Origin: CAIYYO01 sp049299895
Lineage (GTDB): Archaea > Altiarchaeota > Altiarchaeia > IMC4 > QMZM01
DNA length: 64,000 nt
Direction: 5' to 3'
NCBI GenBank assembly: GCA_049299895.1
Contig: JBAQYF010000014.1
Location: forward strand, 1 to 64,000
Below, in pieces: positions 30,076 to 37,109 of this stretch. The number at the start of each line of letters is the position of its first letter. Position 1 is the first letter of the stretch. A program made the position numbers and the translations under genes. The notes beneath the pieces are model-generated. The model saw only the letters and a list, made by a program, of their open reading frames with translations, searched no databases and was not told the origin of the DNA.

Positions 30076-31419
30076 ATGTCTAAGACAAACCCCGTTGTGA
30101 AGGACAAGGAATACGTGATGAAGGCTGTAGAAGAATGCGACGTGAAATTCATAAGGCTCTGGTTCACCGACATACTGGGCCAGTTGAAGAGCTTTGCCAT
30201 CACCAAGAACGAACTTGAAACCGCATTGACCGACGGCATGGGATTCGACGGCTCGTCCATCGAAGGCTTCGCGAGGATATATGAGAGCGACATGATAGCA
30301 ATGCCCGACCCCACTACTTTGCAGATACTCCCCTGGAGGCCGCAGGAAGACGCGGTCGCAAGGATGTTTTGCGACATAATCGAGCCGTCGGGGAAACCAT
30401 ACGACGGCTGCCCCAGGTGGGCGCTCAAAAGGAACATAGAGAAAGCAAAGAAGAAGGGATACACCTTCAACGTGGGACCGGAACTGGAATATTTCTATTT
30501 CAAAACCGCGCAATCCCCTGAAGGACTGGACAACGGAGGATACTTCGATTTGACCCCGTTGGACGTTGCAAGCGACCTGCGCCGCGAGACCGTGCAGAAC
30601 CTGGAGCGGATGGGGATAATTGTTGAATACAGCCACCACGAAGTTGCGCCCTCCCAGCACGAGATAGACCTGCGATACGGCGATGCGCTGAAGATGGCGG
30701 ATGCGGCCATGACCTACCGGCTGATAGTAAAAGAGGTCGCATTGCAGCACGGGGTCCACGCATCGTTCATGCCCAAACCCATATTCGGACAGAACGGGAG
30801 CGGCATGCACGTCCATCAGTCCCTGTTCAAGGGCGACAAGAACGCATTCTTCGACGCCGACGACAAACACTACCTGTCGGATACAGCGAAGCACTACATT
30901 GCGGGGCTCCTGCACCATGTCCCGGAGATAACGTCCGTCCTCAACCAGTGGGTCAACTCCTACAAGAGGCTGGTCCCAGGCTACGAAGCGCCCTGCTATA
31001 TCTCATGGGCGAACAGGAACCGCTCGGCCCTCGTTCGTGTCCCGACATACAAGCCCGGGAAAGAGAAGGCGACCAGAGCAGAACTAAGATCGCCTGATCC
31101 CGCCTGCAACCCGTACCTCGCATTCACGGTGATGCTCGCCGCAGGAATGGAAGGAATAGAGAAGAAATACGAGCTTCCCGACCCGATAGAAGAAGACATA
31201 TACGAGATGAGCGCGCCCGAGAGGGCAAAGAAGGGAATAACGACCCTGCCCGGGAGCCTGATCGAAGCAGTCAAGCTCACGCAGGAAAGCGAACTGGTCA
31301 AGAAGGCGTTGGGCGACCACATATTCGACAAGTTCATAGCGAACAAGACGATAGAGTGGGACAACTACAGGCTGCACGTCAGCAAGTATGAGATAGACAA
31401 ATACCTGCCTATCTTATAA
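30076..31419 (+). CDS. glnA: glutamine synthetase, type I-alpha-like
   Basis: The 447-residue enzyme starts at MSKTNPVVKDKEY, chosen because of GGTGA five bases upstream; the longer frame covers the promoter. Motifs are [60 protein letters not shown] and [13 protein letters not shown]. It lacks the adenylylation insertion (EEDIYEMSAPERAKKG at that place), as in archaeal and Bacillus-type I-alpha enzymes, which are controlled by feedback and protein partners. It is the typical archaeal copy and probably the housekeeping enzyme. Confidence 0.95.
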   Translation: MSKTNPVVKDKEYVMKAVEECDVKFIRLWFTDILGQLKSFAITKNELETALTDGMGFDGSSIEGFARIYESDMIAMPDPTTLQILPWRPQEDAVARMFCDIIEPSGKPYDGCPRWALKRNIEKAKKKGYTFNVGPELEYFYFKTAQSPEGLDNGGYFDLTPLDVASDLRRETVQNLERMGIIVEYSHHEVAPSQHEIDLRYGDALKMADAAMTYRLIVKEVALQHGVHASFMPKPIFGQNGSGMHVHQSLFKGDKNAFFDADDKHYLSDTAKHYIAGLLHHVPEITSVLNQWVNSYKRLVPGYEAPCYISWANRNRSALVRVPTYKPGKEKATRAELRSPDPACNPYLAFTVMLAAGMEGIEKKYELPDPIEEDIYEMSAPERAKKGITTLPGSLIEAVKLTQESELVKKALGDHIFDKFIANKTIEWDNYRLHVSKYEIDKYLPIL

Positions 31420-31633
31420 TCTTTTTTTATTTCTTTCTTTTTTTACATTCCTGATGCGTCTCTCCATTCGTCTGATACTTATCTTTTGCCGCTGCAACCC
31501 AACTCGCATGGCTCATATGATTTATCTATTAAACTTTTTTCCTGATTTTATTTTATTTTATAAACCCTCGTCTTTTATTAAGGGGGGCGTAATACCTTAA
31601 AATAATCTAAAAAATTCTGGTGACGCAAGAAAA
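31420..31633 (+). promoter_or_regulatory. glnA terminator and leader of FMN protein, with inverted 18-bp repeat copy
   Basis: A T-rich stretch directly after glnA (CTTTTTTTATTTC) is the probable terminator. TATA-like TTTTATTTTATAAACC is near 31550-31565. TTCTGGTGACGCAAGAAA at 31615-31632 matches, in reverse, 17 of 18 bases of the repeat flanking the hairpin cassette at 27192-27299, and it contains the ribosome-binding GGTGA of the next gene. Confidence 0.5.
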
Positions 31634-33229
31634 ATGGCTGAAACATACGGTAACTCCAGGTCCACATCCGGGACCGCGTTGAGAACGAAAGACACGACCC
31701 CCTGCAGCGGCATGTGCCCTATCTGCATAGAAGGCTGCCCTGTGCTCTGCGAGATAAGCAAATCCGCATTCCGCGGAAGAGAAGTACTCTACCCTGATCC
31801 CTCGTATTTCGGGCAGAGCACGGCTGCATCCTGCAAAGACTATATGCTCGACTGGTCCGACTTCCAGATAATGGTGGACGTTCGGAGCACGAAGGGAATA
31901 GAAGCAAACAGCGACAAAGCCCTTTTCACGAACGTAAAGATTGACACAAAAGCCGGAGGAATACCTCTATCCGTCCCTGTGACGATAGCAGGACTCGGCT
32001 CGACTGCAGTCGCCAAAAGGAACTGGGACGGCCTCGCAGTCGGAGCGGCAATATCGGGAACGATACAAGTCATCGGCGAGAACGTCTGCGGGATGGACCC
32101 GAAGTCAAAGTTCGACGCCAAAGGAAAGGTAACTTACTCAGAAGACCTGAAATACCGCGTCGAAACCTACCGCAAGTTTTGGGACGGGAAGCACGGGGAC
32201 ATAGTCGTGCAGACGAACGTCGAAGACCAGAGGAACGGAACAGACGTATATGCCCTATCAAGCCTCGAAGTCAACGTCATTGAAAGAAAGTGGGGTCAGG
32301 GCGCAAAAGCTATAGGAGGAGAAGTCCGCATTACAGACCTCGAAAAAGCCCTGATGCTCAAGAAGAGAGGATACCTCGTAGAACCAGACCCTGAAGACCC
32401 CGCGGTCCAGGAAGCATTCAAGAACAAAGTATTCGAGTCATTCGAGAGGCACAGCAGGGTTGGAATGGTCGACGAGCATGCTTTCCTAGAAGACATCGAC
32501 TGGCTGAGGAGCCAGGGCGCAAAGAAGATATTCCTGAAGACCGGCGCATACAGGCCAATAGTCGTCGCATTGACAATGAAACTTGCATCCGAGGCAAAGA
32601 TAGACATGCTGACGTTCGACGGAGCGGGCGGAGGAACGGGAATGTCCCCGGTCCCCATGATGAACGAATGCTCCACGCCGACAGTATACCTGGAAGCGCA
32701 GGTATTGAAGTGCGCGCAGATACTAAAGAAGAAGAACAAACACGTTCCCGACATCCTGATGGCAGGCGGATTCACGAACGAAGCGCAGATATTCAAGTCG
32801 ATTGCCATGAGCGGATTCTCCCCCGACAAGCCCTTTGTTAAGGGAGTTGCCACCGGAAGATCCCCGATAACGGCAGTCATGAAGTCCAAATACTTCGTGG
32901 AACTGGCAAAGAAAGACGCCCTGCCGAAGAACTTTGCGGCCATGTACGGAAACCGCCCCGAGCAGTTCTTTATCGCGAATACCGAATTAAAAGAAAGGTT
33001 CGGAGGAGAAGCAGCTAAGCTCCCGTGGGAAGCGGTCGGTCTCTACACTTATTTCACCGACAGGATCGGCGTGGGACTAAAGCAATTGATGGCCGGAAGT
33101 AGGAAGTGGAACCTGAACCTACTTGAGAGAAGCGACATTGCGTCTATTTCCGAGACTGCCAAGAGGGTTACTGGAATACCTCTGATGGACGAACTCGATC
33201 AGGATGCGATGGTGAAGATGCTGGAGTAA
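31634..33229 (+). CDS. stand-alone FMN-binding glutamate-synthase-like protein
   Basis: The 531-residue protein resembles the FMN domain of glutamate synthase (KWGQGAKAIGGEVR, LTFDGAGGGTGMSP, ILMAGGFTNEAQIFKS, GVATGRSP). It is distant from the copy at 5463. It lacks the ferredoxin domain and the 3Fe-4S cysteines normally after the flavin site. Instead it has an N-terminal Cys cluster CSGMCPICIEGCPVLC (residues about 24-39). There are no amidotransferase or GXGXG partners beside it, and thioredoxin is next. It is likely an oxidoreductase of unknown substrate; a role with ammonia or amines is inferred only from family. Confidence 0.75.
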   Translation: MAETYGNSRSTSGTALRTKDTTPCSGMCPICIEGCPVLCEISKSAFRGREVLYPDPSYFGQSTAASCKDYMLDWSDFQIMVDVRSTKGIEANSDKALFTNVKIDTKAGGIPLSVPVTIAGLGSTAVAKRNWDGLAVGAAISGTIQVIGENVCGMDPKSKFDAKGKVTYSEDLKYRVETYRKFWDGKHGDIVVQTNVEDQRNGTDVYALSSLEVNVIERKWGQGAKAIGGEVRITDLEKALMLKKRGYLVEPDPEDPAVQEAFKNKVFESFERHSRVGMVDEHAFLEDIDWLRSQGAKKIFLKTGAYRPIVVALTMKLASEAKIDMLTFDGAGGGTGMSPVPMMNECSTPTVYLEAQVLKCAQILKKKNKHVPDILMAGGFTNEAQIFKSIAMSGFSPDKPFVKGVATGRSPITAVMKSKYFVELAKKDALPKNFAAMYGNRPEQFFIANTELKERFGGEAAKLPWEAVGLYTYFTDRIGVGLKQLMAGSRKWNLNLLERSDIASISETAKRVTGIPLMDELDQDAMVKMLE

Positions 33230-33296
33230 ACCGTCTTTTTCTTTCTTTTTATATCTATTTTTTATTTTATCTGTCTCTCTTTCCTAAATTCTATCA

Positions 33297-33614
33297 ATGG
33301 CAACCGAACTAAACGCGAAAAACTTTGATGATGCTATCAAGAACCCCCTCGTGCTCGTTGACTTCTGGGCTGATTGGTGCATGCCGTGCAAGATGCTCGG
33401 GCCGACCATAGAACAGCTTTCTGAGGAATACAAGGGCCGGGTCTTTGTCGGCAAGGTCGACGTTGACAGTAACCATGACCTCGCGGAAAAATACGGCATT
33501 ATGAGCATACCGAACCTGATAGTATTCAAGGACGGAAAACCCGTTGAGAATATAGTCGGCGCAGTTCCCAAAGGGACGATAAAGGCTGCGCTGGAGAAAT
33601 ACCTGAAAAAATAA
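33297..33614 (+). CDS. trxA: thioredoxin
   Basis: The 105-residue protein has the thioredoxin fold and active site WADWCMPCKM (CxxC with Met-Pro between, rather than Gly-Pro), cis-Pro in GIMSIPNLIVFKDGK and the C-terminal helix. It is a disulfide reductant. A T-rich stretch (33233-33270) separates it from the FMN protein, so it may have its own promoter. Confidence 0.93.
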   Translation: MATELNAKNFDDAIKNPLVLVDFWADWCMPCKMLGPTIEQLSEEYKGRVFVGKVDVDSNHDLAEKYGIMSIPNLIVFKDGKPVENIVGAVPKGTIKAALEKYLKK

Positions 33615-33634
33615 GTAAAAAAAGAAAAAAATAT

Positions 33635-33973
33635 TTATTTCGGTTTGCTCATAGTAAAAGACAGCAGTCCTATCAGCAGCAATGCCAGGCCGAATATAAC
33701 GAATCCTAACCCGGGCTGTTGAGGGAACAATGCCTCGAACATCTGAGCAAAGCCCCATGTAATAAATACAAGGGCAATGATGGTTGAAACCGCGGCGATC
33801 AACAGATAGAAGACTGTCTTTCTAATGGCGTCCAAGCCCGCCTTTACCCCGTCGCTTATGCTGCTTCTGATAGTAGTTGCGGCATAATCCACTTCCGTAC
33901 GGATGAGCGCCTTGGTCTGATCAACCATTCCTCCGAGGAATTCCTCCATGTATTTTCCTATTATATCAAACAT
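33635..33973 (-). CDS. small two-TM membrane protein (phage holin-like/DUF1469-like)
   Basis: The 112-residue protein has an amphipathic N-terminal half (KYMEEFLGGMVDQTKALIRTEVDYA), then two membrane helices (VFYLLIAAVSTIIALVFITWG and GLGFVIFGLALLLIGLLSF). This layout is common to ActP-neighbour/YqjE-type envelope proteins. It is 4 bp after the next minus-strand gene, with which it resembles the YqjD-YqjE pair of bacteria. Function unknown, probably stress-related. Confidence 0.6.
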   Translation of the reverse strand: MFDIIGKYMEEFLGGMVDQTKALIRTEVDYAATTIRSSISDGVKAGLDAIRKTVFYLLIAAVSTIIALVFITWGFAQMFEALFPQQPGLGFVIFGLALLLIGLLSFTMSKPK

Positions 33974-33977
33974 TTTT

Positions 33978-34223
33978 CTAGTCCCTGCGGGACAGAAGCT
34001 TGCTTATCACCATGCCTGCGAGGAACGCTCCTGCGACCCATGTCAGCGGGCGCTCCCGGATCTTCTCTGCTACCTGCTCTTCTCTTTCGCCGACCATCTT
34101 TGCAGTTTCGTCGTATTTCTCGCCGATCCTGTCTCTTGCATCTCTCAGGCCCTTGTCCATCTTGTCGCGCGCATCTTTCACTTCCCTTTCCAGCTTTTTT
34201 TCATCGAAAAACTTGTCAGTCAT
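33978..34223 (-). CDS. small membrane-anchored coiled-coil protein (YqjD/ElaB-like)
   Basis: The 81-residue product has a long charged helix (EKKLEREVKDARDKMDKGLR, EEQVAEKIRERPL) and a C-terminal membrane anchor (WVAGAFLAGMVISKLLSRRD) ending in basic residues. This is the DUF883-type layout seen in ribosome-associated inner-membrane proteins such as YqjD. It is the first gene of a two-gene unit. Confidence 0.6.
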   Translation of the reverse strand: MTDKFFDEKKLEREVKDARDKMDKGLRDARDRIGEKYDETAKMVGEREEQVAEKIRERPLTWVAGAFLAGMVISKLLSRRD

Positions 34224-34348
34224 TTTGTTTTGTCCTCCTTATTGATTCAAGCGGTCTACATTGCTTGTTATAAATAGAACATCTAACCTAAAAAGCGCGG
34301 GTCACAGCATATTATTAAACCGTCATACAATATCTATAATCAACTAAA

Positions 34349-35239
34349 ATGAGCAAACTATCAGAGCGCTTCGGCAGGGAACGGCTCATAACCTCCGAGA
34401 TATCGCTTCCACGGGGTCCTGAAACGGCACGATTTTTGTCCGAGATAGCAGAGTACAAAAAAGCAATCAAGAGGATACACGCCGTAAACGTCGTTGACAA
34501 CCCGGGTTCCATGCTCCTGATGGGGTCTCTTCCCGCGAGCATCATTCTCAAGCAGAACGGGATAGAGCCCATCTACCAGGTCACGGGACGGGACAGAAAC
34601 CAGCTCGGGATACAGGCCGACCTCATAGGTGCGGCAGCATTCGGGATACAGAACGTCCTCGCGCTCACGGGGGATCCGCCGACGTGCGAGAGCAGCGATC
34701 ATCCCAAGGCCCGGGGCGTATTCGACCTGAACTCGATAACCCTCATAAAGACCCTGCGCGAGATGAATTCCGGGAAAGACCACGCAGGCGGGAAACTGAA
34801 CAAACCGACCGATTTTTTCATCGGCGCAGCTTTAGCACCCGGGTCGCGCAGCCTGGATGCCGAGATAAAGAAGACCGAGAAAAAATTCCATGCAGGCGTT
34901 GATTTCTTCCAGACCCAGGCTGTATTCGAAGAGGAGACTATGTCACATTTCTTCTCAAGGTACGAACTGTTGACCGAGGAAGACATCCGGAAAAAAGTGC
35001 TTTTAGGGGTCTTGCCTTTGTATTCGGTCGGCATGATAAAGTTCTTAAGGAAGATTCCCGGCATATTCATCTCGGAGAAAATAGAGCGCAGGATAAAGGA
35101 CGCCAAAGACCCGCTTGAAGAAGGCGTGAACATCTGCGCGCAAGTAATCGATTCAACCGACGTTCTGGGGATAGCCGGAGTCCACATAATGCCCGCAGGC
35201 AAGCCCGCAGGCTTGTTCAAACTGCTGGAGAGGCTGTGA
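34349..35239 (+). CDS. metF: methylenetetrahydrofolate reductase-like protein
   Basis: The 296-residue TIM-barrel protein has MetF features: SEISLPRGPETARFL at the N-terminus, TGRDRNQLGIQADL, NVLALTGDPP and FFQTQAVFE. MetF reduces methylene-tetrahydrofolate (or pterin) using reduced flavin. The next gene encodes a Cys-rich protein overlapping its stop. This could be an electron-transfer or zinc subunit, comparable in concept to MetV partners of acetogens. The archaeal cofactor could be tetrahydromethanopterin, in which case the name is loose. Confidence 0.82.
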   Translation: MSKLSERFGRERLITSEISLPRGPETARFLSEIAEYKKAIKRIHAVNVVDNPGSMLLMGSLPASIILKQNGIEPIYQVTGRDRNQLGIQADLIGAAAFGIQNVLALTGDPPTCESSDHPKARGVFDLNSITLIKTLREMNSGKDHAGGKLNKPTDFFIGAALAPGSRSLDAEIKKTEKKFHAGVDFFQTQAVFEEETMSHFFSRYELLTEEDIRKKVLLGVLPLYSVGMIKFLRKIPGIFISEKIERRIKDAKDPLEEGVNICAQVIDSTDVLGIAGVHIMPAGKPAGLFKLLERL

Positions 35240-35241
35240 GA

Positions 35242-35550
35242 ATGCACGAGTTTAGGATATCCGGCGAAGGCATTGGCTCTATTGAATACGTCGTTCTGAA
35301 ATGCCCGTCCTGCGGACGCATCCAGCGGTTCATGCACCGGCAGGAGTGCTTCGGCAAGGTCCCGAAGAATGCGGGATGCAAGCAGTGCCAGAAGGCGATA
35401 CCCATCGAAGAGAACTGCCTGGACAATGACCCCCTGCCGGCAGATCCCGGAGAAAAGATATGCTCTCTTGTAAACGGCGCATGGGTGCCTGTACAAACCC
35501 GGAAGACAGAGTACAGGGCTGATTTCACTACCGCCGATAAAATAGAATAG
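35242..35550 (+). CDS. Cys-rich small protein coupled to MetF, function unknown
   Basis: With ATG at 35242, two codons inside the longest frame, the protein has 102 residues. It has CPSCGRIQRF and GCKQCQKAIP near residues 21-50, a four-Cys arrangement suited to zinc or an iron-sulfur cluster, plus single Cys in EENCLDN and KICSLV. It starts right at the metF stop, so it is cotranslated and probably a partner or accessory. No family is recognised. Confidence 0.6.
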   Translation: MHEFRISGEGIGSIEYVVLKCPSCGRIQRFMHRQECFGKVPKNAGCKQCQKAIPIEENCLDNDPLPADPGEKICSLVNGAWVPVQTRKTEYRADFTTADKIE

Positions 35551-35551
35551 A

Positions 35552-36145
35552 TCAGGAGGAATTGCTCCATGCGTTTATCAGTTCTATGACCTCTCCAAGA
35601 GTCGCACTCCCTTCCGCCCACCTGCTTATCTGGTCTATTACCTCATCGAGGGATATGCTTCCGCACGGGGCATTGTCTCCCGGCATGCTGCAGCAAATCT
35701 CGCCGTAGGAATATTCCTCAGGCGCTGATCCGTAGCTCCCGTAGCCTAAACCGAGCATCCCGCCGTCCTCTGCGCAGTAGTGTTCGCCGCACGAGTTGCC
35801 CCCGTCAAAGCCCACCGCAGAATAGGTCCATCCGCTCCCAGGCTCTTTGACGTAGAAATTCCAGTAAGCATTCGGGTCGCAGAAACAGTTAGATGACGGG
35901 CAGCCTATCCCGTTGATCGAACAGAGGCCGTGGCCGAGCGCTTGTCCGTAATACGCCCATGCTATTTCCTGGTCCGTTTCCTGCAGGACAGAGTAAGCGT
36001 TCGCATCCTCAGCGGTCGTAACGCATTCTGCGATCGACTGATCCGGGGTGTCGATCACGACCGCAACCCTTGCTGCGCAAGCAGTATATGCAAGTAAAAG
36101 GGCGCATAATAACATCGGTCCGTATCTTTTTTGGTGTATTCTCAT
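35552..36145 (-). CDS. secreted protein with DUF4430-like domain and dockerin-like tail
   Basis: The 197-residue product has a signal peptide (GPMLLCALLLAYTACAARV). The mature part starts VVIDTPDQSIAECVTTAEDANAYSVL and continues with a Cys-rich region (GLCSINGIGCPSSNCFCD, WNFYVKEPGSGWTYSAVGF), resembling the beta-grasp DUF4430/transcobalamin-like fold. The C-terminal ISLDEVIDQISRWAEGSATL followed by GEVIELINAW is a dockerin-like helical pair common in archaeal surface proteins. It is divergent from an HTH gene at 36238, with tandem operators between. Ligand unknown. Confidence 0.65.
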   Translation of the reverse strand: MRIHQKRYGPMLLCALLLAYTACAARVAVVIDTPDQSIAECVTTAEDANAYSVLQETDQEIAWAYYGQALGHGLCSINGIGCPSSNCFCDPNAYWNFYVKEPGSGWTYSAVGFDGGNSCGEHYCAEDGGMLGLGYGSYGSAPEEYSYGEICCSMPGDNAPCGSISLDEVIDQISRWAEGSATLGEVIELINAWSNSS

Positions 36146-36189
36146 TTTCAGGATTATTATTACATACTGGCAGACAGGGCATTAATATA

Positions 36190-36227
36190 ATCCAAAAAGG
36201 ATATTAACTATTATCCAAAAAGGTAAT
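36190..36227. promoter_or_regulatory. two tandem palindromic operators
   Basis: ATCCAAAAAGGAT at 36190-36202 and ATCCAAAAAGGTA from 36213 are near-identical palindromic boxes (TCC-N5-GGA type) 23 bp apart, about two helical turns. They sit in the 92-bp gap between divergent genes 36145 (minus) and 36238 (plus), close to both starts. Autorepression by the HTH protein is the likely meaning. Confidence 0.65.
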
Positions 36228-36237
36228 AAGCCTGAAA

Positions 36238-36747
36238 ATGACGACACTATTCAAGATACTTGGAAGCGTAAAGAGAAGGGATATCCTCAAATTGCTTCGT
36301 AACCGGGAGATGCACATAAGCGCCATCGCAAAAGAACTGGGCATATCGGTCCCGGTGGCACTGAAACACATCAGGCAACTGGAAAGCGCGGATCTTGTCA
36401 CCCGTACAAAGGTCGGGAACGCGCATCTGATAAAGATCCCTGCGGACCGGACGAACTACCTGGACGGCATATGGTCTCTGCTCTATGAGCCGATGATCCT
36501 TGAAACAAAAAAAGGGACGAGCCTCCTGGACCTCCTGCGCAGGATGCCGGAGATAGGAATAAAGAAGACACCACAAGGCTGCTACATCAACTCCGTCGAC
36601 GGAAGAGAAGGATTCTTCGTCTACGAGATCAACGGAAAACTGTCGGACGAGCCGATTGATCGATACAGGATATCAGGCGACGTGGACCTGGAAATAAAGA
36701 GGCTTATACCGGCGCTTGATAAAAAGATAAGGATAAAAGTACAATAG
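36238..36747 (+). CDS. ArsR-like HTH regulator with C-terminal ligand-like domain
   Basis: The 169-residue protein opens with a winged helix-turn-helix (LFKILGSVKRRDILKLLRN, ISAIAKELGISVPVALKHIR). A linker (DGIWSLLYEPMIL) follows. The C-terminal 60 residues (GCYINSVDGREGFFVYEING, YRISGDVDLEIKRLI) resemble the beta-grasp DUF4430-type domain. The divergently encoded secreted protein appears to have the same kind of domain, a suggestive pairing. Two matching operators precede its start. Confidence 0.75.
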   Translation: MTTLFKILGSVKRRDILKLLRNREMHISAIAKELGISVPVALKHIRQLESADLVTRTKVGNAHLIKIPADRTNYLDGIWSLLYEPMILETKKGTSLLDLLRRMPEIGIKKTPQGCYINSVDGREGFFVYEINGKLSDEPIDRYRISGDVDLEIKRLIPALDKKIRIKVQ

Positions 36748-36797
36748 GGGGCAGAGAGGCATCACATCGCCTACGAAAACAGCGTCATACTCCTCTT

Positions 36798-36857
36798 TTA
36801 GGAGATTAAAAAGTTTTCGCCCGGTGCTTCATCGATGAGTAGCCGGATATTTTTCAT
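36798..36857 (-). pseudogene. 5' stub of a PIN-like DUF5615 toxin
   Basis: A 19-codon frame reads MKNIRLLIDEAPGENFLIS and stops. The start is the typical N-terminus of DUF5615 proteins (usually about 110 residues, encoded after a DUF433 antitoxin). It lies 7 bp downstream of the DUF433 gene. The toxin appears to be truncated, leaving an orphan antitoxin. Confidence 0.5.
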
Positions 36858-36864
36858 ATGTTCG

Positions 36865-37101
36865 CTAAATGCCCGAAGGAATCGTATACTCTCCTCTGAC
36901 CAGACTTGCGCCGTAATCCAATGCAGCCTTTATATCAGCCTTTGTCAGCTTCGGGTAGTCGGCAATTATGTCTTCAAAGCTCATGCCTTCGGCTATCCTT
37001 TGTATGACTGCGTCTACTGGGATCCTTGTCCCTTTTATTACGGGTTTGCCGCACATTACCTCAGGATCTAATTTTATCCTTTCCAAAGGTTTTTCCTTCA
37101 T
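36865..37101 (-). CDS. DUF433 antitoxin
   Basis: This 78-residue protein has the DUF433 helix-turn-helix signature (VMCGKPVIKGTRIPVDAV, ADYPKLTKADIKAAL). Such proteins are antitoxins of DUF5615 PIN-like toxins. It follows ilvB by 8 bp on the same strand and could be read from its transcript. The matching toxin survives only as a stub. Confidence 0.82.
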   Translation of the reverse strand: MKEKPLERIKLDPEVMCGKPVIKGTRIPVDAVIQRIAEGMSFEDIIADYPKLTKADIKAALDYGASLVRGEYTIPSGI

Positions 37102-37109
37102 TTTATTCT

